NCBI RefSeq assembly: GCF_014280435.1
Contig: NZ_CP060388.1
Span: 310,001 to 374,000 of the forward strand
Reading direction: 5' to 3'
Source: Sphingobium sp. KCTC 72723
GTDB taxonomy: Bacteria > Pseudomonadota > Alphaproteobacteria > Sphingomonadales > Sphingomonadaceae
Length of the DNA: 64,000 bases
The position numbers and the translations under genes are program-made. This document shows positions 58,934 through 64,000 of this stretch, piece after piece (within the stretch, counting starts at the first letter, position 1; each line of letters begins with the position of its first letter). The notes beneath the pieces were generated by a model. It was not told the origin of the DNA. It made no database searches and worked only from the letters and a program-made list of their open reading frames with translations.

Positions 58934-61852
58934 TTACCCCACCGCCACACTCTCCAACCCCAACAACGGCGCAAGATAATGCCCCGTGAATGAGCGCGGC
59001 TCTTTCGCGACCTTTTCCGGCGTTCCCTCGGCCACCACTTCGCCGCCTTTGACGCCGCCTTCCGGTCCCATGTCGATGATCCAGTCGGCGGTCTTGATGA
59101 CGTCGAGATTATGTTCGATCACGACGACGCTGTTGCCTTGATCGACCAGCGCGTGGAGGACTTCGAGGAGTTTGCGGACATCTTCGAAATGCAGGCCGGT
59201 GGTGGGTTCGTCCAATATGTAGAGGGTCTGGCCGGTGGCTCTACGGGCGAGTTCCTTGGCGAGTTTGACGCGCTGGGCTTCGCCGCCCGATAGCGTGGTG
59301 GCTTGCTGGCCGACCTTGACATAGCCCAGGCCCACTTCGGCGAGCATGGCCATCTTGTCGCGGATGGGGGGGACGGCCTTGAAGAATTCGACGGCGTCCT
59401 CGACCGTCATGTCCAGCACGTCGGCGATCGAGTGGCCCTTGAACTTTACCTCCAGCGTTTCGCGGTTGTAGCGCGCGCCGTGGCACACGTCGCAGGTGAC
59501 ATAGACGTCGGGGAGGAAGTGCATTTCGATCTTGATGAGGCCGTCGCCGGAGCAGGCTTCGCAGCGGCCGCCCTTGACGTTGAAGCTGAAACGGCCGGGT
59601 TTGTAGCCGCGAGCAAGGCTTTCGGGCAGCCCTGCGAACCAGTCGCGGATGTTGGTGAAGGCGCCGGTATAGGTGGCCGGGTTGGAGCGGGGGGTGCGGC
59701 CGATGGGCGACTGGTCGATGTCGATCACCTTGTCGCAATGTTCCAGGCCCGTCACCTTGTCATGCGCGCCGGCGAGGATGCGCGCGCCGTTCAGGGCGCG
59801 GGCGGAGGCGGCGTAGAGTGTGTCGATGGTGAAGCTGGACTTGCCGGAGCCGGAGACGCCGGTGATGCAGGTGAAGGTGCCGAGCGGGATCGACGCGGTG
59901 ACGCCGCGAAGGTTGTTGGCGCGGGCATTGTGGACGGTGAGTTTCTTGCCGGTGCCTTTGCGGCGTTTGGGTGGCACTTCGATGCGGCGGGTGCCGTTCA
60001 GATAATCGGCGGTGAGGGAGCCTTTGGCCTTGAGGATCTGCTTGAGCGTGCCTTGCGCCACGATTTCGCCGCCGCGTATGCCTGCGCCCGGTCCCATGTC
60101 GACGATATAGTCGGCGTGGCGGATCGCGTCCTCATCATGTTCCACGACGATGACGCTGTTGCCGAGGTCACGCAGGCGTTTGAGGGTCACGAGGAGGCGG
60201 TCATTGTCGCACTGGTGCAGGCCGATGCTGGGTTCGTCGAGGACGTAGAGGACGCCCGACAGGCCGCTGCCGATCTGGCTGGCGAGGCGGATGCGCTGGG
60301 ATTCGCCGCCCGACAGCGTGCCGCTGGTGCGGTCGAGGTTGAGGTAATCGAGGCCGACATTGTTGAGGAAGCCGAGGCGCTCGACAATTTCCTTGAGGAT
60401 GGCGCGGGCGATCTGGTTCTGCTGGTCGTTCAGCTTTTCCGGCATCGCGGTGAAGAAATTGAGCGCGTCCACGACCGAGCGGCGAGTGGAGAGGGAGATG
60501 TCCTCGCCCGCGATCTTGACCGCCAGCGCTTCGGGTTTGAGGCGCGCGCCGTGGCAGGTTTCGCACGGTTGGGCGCGCTGATATTTGGACAGTTCCTCGC
60601 GCATCCAGGCGCTTTCGGTTTGCAGGAGGCGGCGATTGAGGTTGCCGATGACACCCTCAAACGCTTTCTTGACCTCATAGCTTTTGCGGCCGTCCATGAA
60701 TTTGAGCGTCACCGCCTTGCCCCCGGTGCCGTGGAGGATGATGAGTTGCACTTCGCCGGGCAAGTCGGCCCAGGGCGTGTCGAGGCTGAACCCGAATTCC
60801 TTCGCGAGGGAGGCAAGCACCTGCATATAATAAGGGCTGGGCGGATTGGATTTGGCCCAGGGGACGATCGCGCCCTTTTTGAGCGAGAGCGCTTCGTTGG
60901 GGACGACGAGTTCGGCGTCGAACAGCTGCTTCTCGCCCAGGCCATCGCAGGCGGGGCAGGCACCCATGGGGGCGTTGAAGGAGAAGAGGCGCGGTTCGAT
61001 TTCGGCGATGGTGAAGCCGCTGACGGGGCAGGCGAATTTTTCGCTGAACACGATGCGGTTGGCGGGGATGCCGGACCCCTTCATCTTCTTGTCGGCGCTG
61101 GGGGCTTCATCCTCGCGGCCCGGTACGACACCATCTGCGAGATCCACGAACGCGAGGCCGTCGGCGAGTTTGAGCGCCTGTTCGAAGCTGTCGGCCAGGC
61201 GCGTCCCCATGTCCGGTTCTACGGCCAGGCGGTCGACCACGACTTCGATGTCATGCTTGTACTTCTTGTCGAGGGCGGGCGCGTCCTCGATCAGCATCAT
61301 TTCGCCGTCGATGCGGACGCGGGTGTAGCCCGCCTTCTGCCATTCGGCCAGTTCCTTGCGATATTCGCCCTTGCGCCCGCGCACGACGGGGGCGAGCAGG
61401 TAGAAGCGCGTGCCTTCGGGCAGGAGGGCGACGCGGTCGACCATCTGGCTGACGGTCTGCGCGCTGATCGGCAGGCCAGTCGCGGGCGAATAGGGGATGC
61501 CGACGCGCGCCCACAGCAGGCGCATATAGTCGTAGATTTCAGTGACGGTCGCGACCGTGGAGCGCGGATTGCGCGAAGTCGTTTTCTGTTCGATGCTGAT
61601 TGCGGGGGACAGCCCCTCAATATGCTCCACATCGGGCTTCTGCATCATCTCCAGAAACTGGCGCGCATAGGCGGAGAGCGATTCGACGTAGCGCCGCTGC
61701 CCTTCGGCATAGATGGTGTCGAAGGCGAGCGAGCTTTTGCCCGAACCCGACAGCCCGGTAATGACGATCAGGCTGTCGCGCGGCAGGTCGACATCGACGC
61801 CCTTGAGATTATGTTCGCGCGCGCCGCGCACGGAAATATGGGTAAGACTCAT
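58934..61852 (-). CDS. uvrA: Excinuclease ABC subunit A
   Basis: A 972-residue protein. The first ATPase has [18 protein letters not shown] and the second [19 protein letters not shown], with the signature motifs [15 protein letters not shown] and [45 protein letters not shown] and [19 protein letters not shown] are zinc modules. UvrA detects DNA lesions in nucleotide excision repair with UvrB. The ATG at 61852 ([18 protein letters not shown]) matches the usual start; the in-frame extension to 61888 is unlikely. Confidence 0.98.
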   Translation of the reverse strand: MSLTHISVRGAREHNLKGVDVDLPRDSLIVITGLSGSGKSSLAFDTIYAEGQRRYVESLSAYARQFLEMMQKPDVEHIEGLSPAISIEQKTTSRNPRSTVATVTEIYDYMRLLWARVGIPYSPATGLPISAQTVSQMVDRVALLPEGTRFYLLAPVVRGRKGEYRKELAEWQKAGYTRVRIDGEMMLIEDAPALDKKYKHDIEVVVDRLAVEPDMGTRLADSFEQALKLADGLAFVDLADGVVPGREDEAPSADKKMKGSGIPANRIVFSEKFACPVSGFTIAEIEPRLFSFNAPMGACPACDGLGEKQLFDAELVVPNEALSLKKGAIVPWAKSNPPSPYYMQVLASLAKEFGFSLDTPWADLPGEVQLIILHGTGGKAVTLKFMDGRKSYEVKKAFEGVIGNLNRRLLQTESAWMREELSKYQRAQPCETCHGARLKPEALAVKIAGEDISLSTRRSVVDALNFFTAMPEKLNDQQNQIARAILKEIVERLGFLNNVGLDYLNLDRTSGTLSGGESQRIRLASQIGSGLSGVLYVLDEPSIGLHQCDNDRLLVTLKRLRDLGNSVIVVEHDEDAIRHADYIVDMGPGAGIRGGEIVAQGTLKQILKAKGSLTADYLNGTRRIEVPPKRRKGTGKKLTVHNARANNLRGVTASIPLGTFTCITGVSGSGKSSFTIDTLYAASARALNGARILAGAHDKVTGLEHCDKVIDIDQSPIGRTPRSNPATYTGAFTNIRDWFAGLPESLARGYKPGRFSFNVKGGRCEACSGDGLIKIEMHFLPDVYVTCDVCHGARYNRETLEVKFKGHSIADVLDMTVEDAVEFFKAVPPIRDKMAMLAEVGLGYVKVGQQATTLSGGEAQRVKLAKELARRATGQTLYILDEPTTGLHFEDVRKLLEVLHALVDQGNSVVVIEHNLDVIKTADWIIDMGPEGGVKGGEVVAEGTPEKVAKEPRSFTGHYLAPLLGLESVAVG

Positions 61853-61888
61853 GAGGTGCGTTGTTCCAGATTTGTTCTGATCGGGCAA

Positions 61889-62649
61889 GGCGGGTTTGTT
61901 GCTAGATAGGGCGCGGGCAAGCGCCGCGCCAGAGCGGCCTTTGGGGAACGGGCGGGAAACGCGCGTTCATGTCGTTCGCCGTTACGGATCGGCGGTTCGT
62001 CGGTTGGAAACGCAGCCGGGCGCATGGCAAGCGTCAGTGGTCGAACGGTCGATCCGCACGGGCGCTTCGTCGCTATAGTCGCGGGGCAGGCGACGGACAT
62101 ATGATCCGTCAAGCGACGGTTCATCTCTCATGGTGTCGTCTGCGTCCTGATAGTTTACCCCGATCCCGGTGCCCGACAGCAACCTGGATACGCCCCCGGC
62201 ATCCCTTGTGCCGGGGGCGTTTTACAGAGCCGATCGACAATTAGACCATATGGGCCTGCGCAGCGCGATTTTCTGCGCGCCGGTGCTTGAGAGGCACCCT
62301 TTTACCTTCGGCTCAGGCCTGCTTTCCAATCGGAGCGGTCATCCATCGACATGATAGTTTTCGCCACATGCTTTACGTTACGGAACATGTCGTTTGTTTG
62401 GACGCGCATGTCGTTCGTCGCGCTGTTCGTGCCGCAATTTTTGCGCTTGGTCGACAGATGGGGCGTTGGCCGACGCGGGGTGCCGCCGGTCGAAGCGGAC
62501 GGGCGGCGGCGCGGGGGCTGGCGTAGACAGGGTGGGCGAACGGGACAGGATGCCTACCCCAACACCCCGGCTCCCCCGTTCGCACCCCTGACGCGCCGAT
62601 AAGCCCCCCTTTGGCGGCGCATCGGACAACAATTTTGAGGAGACAGTCC
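61889..62649. other. 760-bp region without a confident gene
   Basis: A possible minus-strand frame from ATG 62131 to 61982 (49 aa, ending CVSNRRTADP) lacks a good ribosome site. A terminator CGCCCCCGG/CCGGGGGCG with TTTT lies at 62191-62223. From 62224 to 62640 nothing convincing is seen on either strand; the end should hold the promoter of the UrcA-family gene. Confidence 0.5.
62191..62223 (+). terminator. GC-rich terminator hairpin
   Basis: CGCCCCCGG / CCGGGGGCG 9-bp stem followed by TTTT. Which transcript it ends is not clear. Confidence 0.7.
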
Positions 62650-62997
62650 ATGTTTATCGCATCCAAATTCGCCGCCGTCCTTGGTTCCATCGCCCTGATC
62701 GCCAGCGCGGGCGCAGCGTCGTCGCAGAATTTCGTATCCAATGGCCGCACCAGCGAAGTGCGCCATGGCGACCTGAACCTGTCGAAAGCCGCCGACCAGC
62801 AAGCGTTGCGCGGGCGGATCGCGCGGGCCGTTGGCCGGGTCTGCAATGCGCAGGATATGGGTGAGCAGCAGGCGTGCAAGCGGATGGCGACTGCTCAGGC
62901 GCAGGTGCCGGTCAACGCCGCGATCGCACGGGCCGAAACGGGCGAGCGCTATGCCGATGCGCGCGGGCAGAAGGTGCCGGGCGTGGTCGGGAACTGA
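62650..62997 (+). CDS. UrcA family protein
   Basis: A 115-residue exported protein. A signal peptide (FIASKFAAVLGSIALIASAGAASS) precedes EVRHGDLNLSKAADQQALRGRIARAVGRVCN and ACKRMATAQAQVPVNAAIARAE, the UrcA-family pattern with conserved cysteines. Common in Sphingomonadaceae and Caulobacterales; role unknown. GAGGAG lies 7 nt before the ATG and a terminator follows. Confidence 0.85.
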   Translation: MFIASKFAAVLGSIALIASAGAASSQNFVSNGRTSEVRHGDLNLSKAADQQALRGRIARAVGRVCNAQDMGEQQACKRMATAQAQVPVNAAIARAETGERYADARGQKVPGVVGN

Positions 62998-63030
62998 GCA
63001 TCGCGCAAGGTTGCGTGGTGATGAAGAAGG

Positions 63031-63057
63031 GGTCCGGCGCTTGCCGGGCCTTTTTTT
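63031..63057 (+). terminator. Intrinsic terminator after UrcA-family gene
   Basis: GGTCCGGC-GCTT-GCCGGGCC with seven T. Confidence 0.92.
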
Positions 63058-63119
63058 GTTGGGGATTTTTGGGGTGGGCAACAATTAAAGACGCTTGTTA
63101 GGTAGACTGACGGGCCAAC

Positions 63120-63515
63120 TCAAAAGCCAAGTCTTTCACGCCGCTCGACAAAATATCCTAGCGCTGCCCAAGACAATCCAAAAAAGAACGCGAAAGCTGT
63201 AAGCACTTGAGATGCTCCCTCCCAGCCAGCCGTGAACGTCTGCTCGGCAATGATCCAAGCCATGAATGCGCAAGAACAGGAGCAAATTATCGAGGATGAC
63301 CACAATGGAACAGAATTGCTGACAGTTATTGTTAAAACAATTCCGGCGGGAATACAGAAAATTATCATGGGACCGCCTATGATCAATCCAATCCCTTGTA
63401 ATCCATCCAGAAAATGCAATATGGAAACCGGTTCCATCTTGTATAGGCAAAAAGAAACGCCCATAATCAATACGGCGATAAACCAAGCGGCTGCAATTCT
63501 AGAAAAGGCGCCCAT
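63120..63515 (-). CDS. Four-helix membrane protein of unknown function
   Basis: A 131-residue protein with hydrophobic segments at about 8-27, 41-65, 70-92 and 100-122, ending FVERRERLGF. GGGAG precedes the ATG at 63515; a start four codons upstream is less likely. GC content is lower than in the flanking host genes, hinting at transfer. No family recognised. Confidence 0.65.
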   Translation of the reverse strand: MGAFSRIAAAWFIAVLIMGVSFCLYKMEPVSILHFLDGLQGIGLIIGGPMIIFCIPAGIVLTITVSNSVPLWSSSIICSCSCAFMAWIIAEQTFTAGWEGASQVLTAFAFFFGLSWAALGYFVERRERLGF

Positions 63516-63627
63516 AAAATCTCCCACGTTTGTAGGGCATTGCGGCCAAAAAGTTAAAGAAATAACATTGCCAGAAAATTTCCTTTTCTGAACTGGAAGG
63601 GGAGGTAGGGATGGAGATCAATCCGTC

Positions 63628-64000
63628 CTAACGCCCCGTCATCGCCCGTGCGTTCGCCAGGAAGGTGCGGCCTATGCGGATTTCGCCGCCGGGGGCGAGG
63701 GCCGCGAACCAGACGCCGCTGCCGTCGTGGCGCAGGCGGGTGATGTGGTCGCGGCGGACGATGTGGGAGCGGTGGAGGCGGACGAACATTTGCGGGTCGA
63801 GCCGTTCTTCCAGGCTGCTGATCGTCTGGTGCAGCAGGTAGCTGTGGGTGCCGACATGCAGGCGCATATAGTCGCGTTCGGCCTCTATCCGGTCGATCTG
63901 GCTGGTGGCGATGCGGACCAGTTCGGCGCGGTGCGGCACCCAAAACTCCTCGGCCCATTCCGGTTGCGGTTCGGGGGGCAGGGCGGCGTCGTGGCTGGCG
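63628..64000 (-). CDS. LytTR-domain transcription regulator (partial)
   Basis: The frame is open to the window edge, so only the C-terminal about 124 residues are seen. VRIATSQIDRIEAERDYMRLHVGTHSYLLHQTISSLEERLDPQMFVRLHRSHIVRRDHITRL is a complete LytTR DNA-binding domain. The preceding residues (PEPQPEWAEEFWVPHR) look like a linker from an upstream receiver or membrane domain outside the window. Confidence 0.9.
   Translation of the reverse strand, partial: ASHDAALPPEPQPEWAEEFWVPHRAELVRIATSQIDRIEAERDYMRLHVGTHSYLLHQTISSLEERLDPQMFVRLHRSHIVRRDHITRLRHDGSGVWFAALAPGGEIRIGRTFLANARAMTGR

Noticed and set aside
59303..61909. 868-aa plus-strand frame opposite uvrA
   Set aside because: It is long only because of GC-rich codon bias in uvrA; no domain and no ribosome site.
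62554..63084. Minus-strand frame opposite the UrcA-family gene
   Set aside because: It covers a gene with signal peptide, ribosome site and terminator on the other strand.

Overview
The window shows a high-GC alphaproteobacterial chromosome, most likely a sphingomonad. Evidence for this is the sucC-etfB-etfA order, a UrcA-family protein and several small proteins of sphingomonad type. A complete-looking siphovirus-type prophage of about 46.6 kb (roughly 468-47100) interrupts it.

Host gene at the insertion site: a glycosyltransferase family 2 gene resembling NfrB is split. Its 5' part lies at 47094-47614 and its downstream part at 1-474, both on the minus strand. The 7-bp string ACGACAT occurs at both junctions, and a large serine integrase (45420-47045) abuts the right one, so these are the likely attL and attR cores.

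Prophage left arm (475-11.4 kb): beside attL lies a two-gene Pycsar-like defence operon, a class III pyrimidine cyclase plus a membrane effector. Next come small accessory genes, a primase-like protein, a Zn-peptidase endolysin and a T7-type endonuclease I. An iteron-bearing, AT-rich candidate replication origin follows. It has an IS256-family insertion on its right side (exact 9-bp target duplication), and then a VapE-type helicase.

Late block (11.4-37.9 kb, minus strand): holin-like proteins, a collagen-repeat fibre, a giant fibre, a split J tail-tip protein, K, L and further tail genes, the tape measure, and a tail chaperone with an in-frame A_AAA_AAG slippery site. Then come tube, connector, capsid, scaffold, portal and large terminase genes. 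Two cargo genes sit among the head genes: a membrane-anchored HEPN-like protein on the opposite strand and a DnaJ-domain membrane protein. Most transcription-unit starts here carry the motif TAAATA.

Prophage right arm (37.9-47 kb): an HTH protein, a 1.1-kb structured non-coding stretch, the small terminase, a family of small proteins with a shared FKL C-terminus, a minimal tyrosine recombinase, a DUF2958 protein and the serine integrase. The plus-strand genes here, including two micro-peptides of 24 and 29 residues, are preceded 46-70 nt upstream by a repeated element close to TCACTCTTTGGTTG.

Host right flank (47.1-64 kb): a low-affinity iron permease gene broken by a 2.9-kb insertion carrying an IS91-family transposase with its tyrosine recombinase. 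Then sucC, etfBA, small stress genes including a cold-shock protein, a DUF433/DUF5615 toxin-antitoxin pair beside an AT-rich FRG-domain gene, uvrA, a UrcA-family gene, a small membrane protein and the end of a LytTR regulator. No rRNA gene, convincing tRNA gene or CRISPR array was found.
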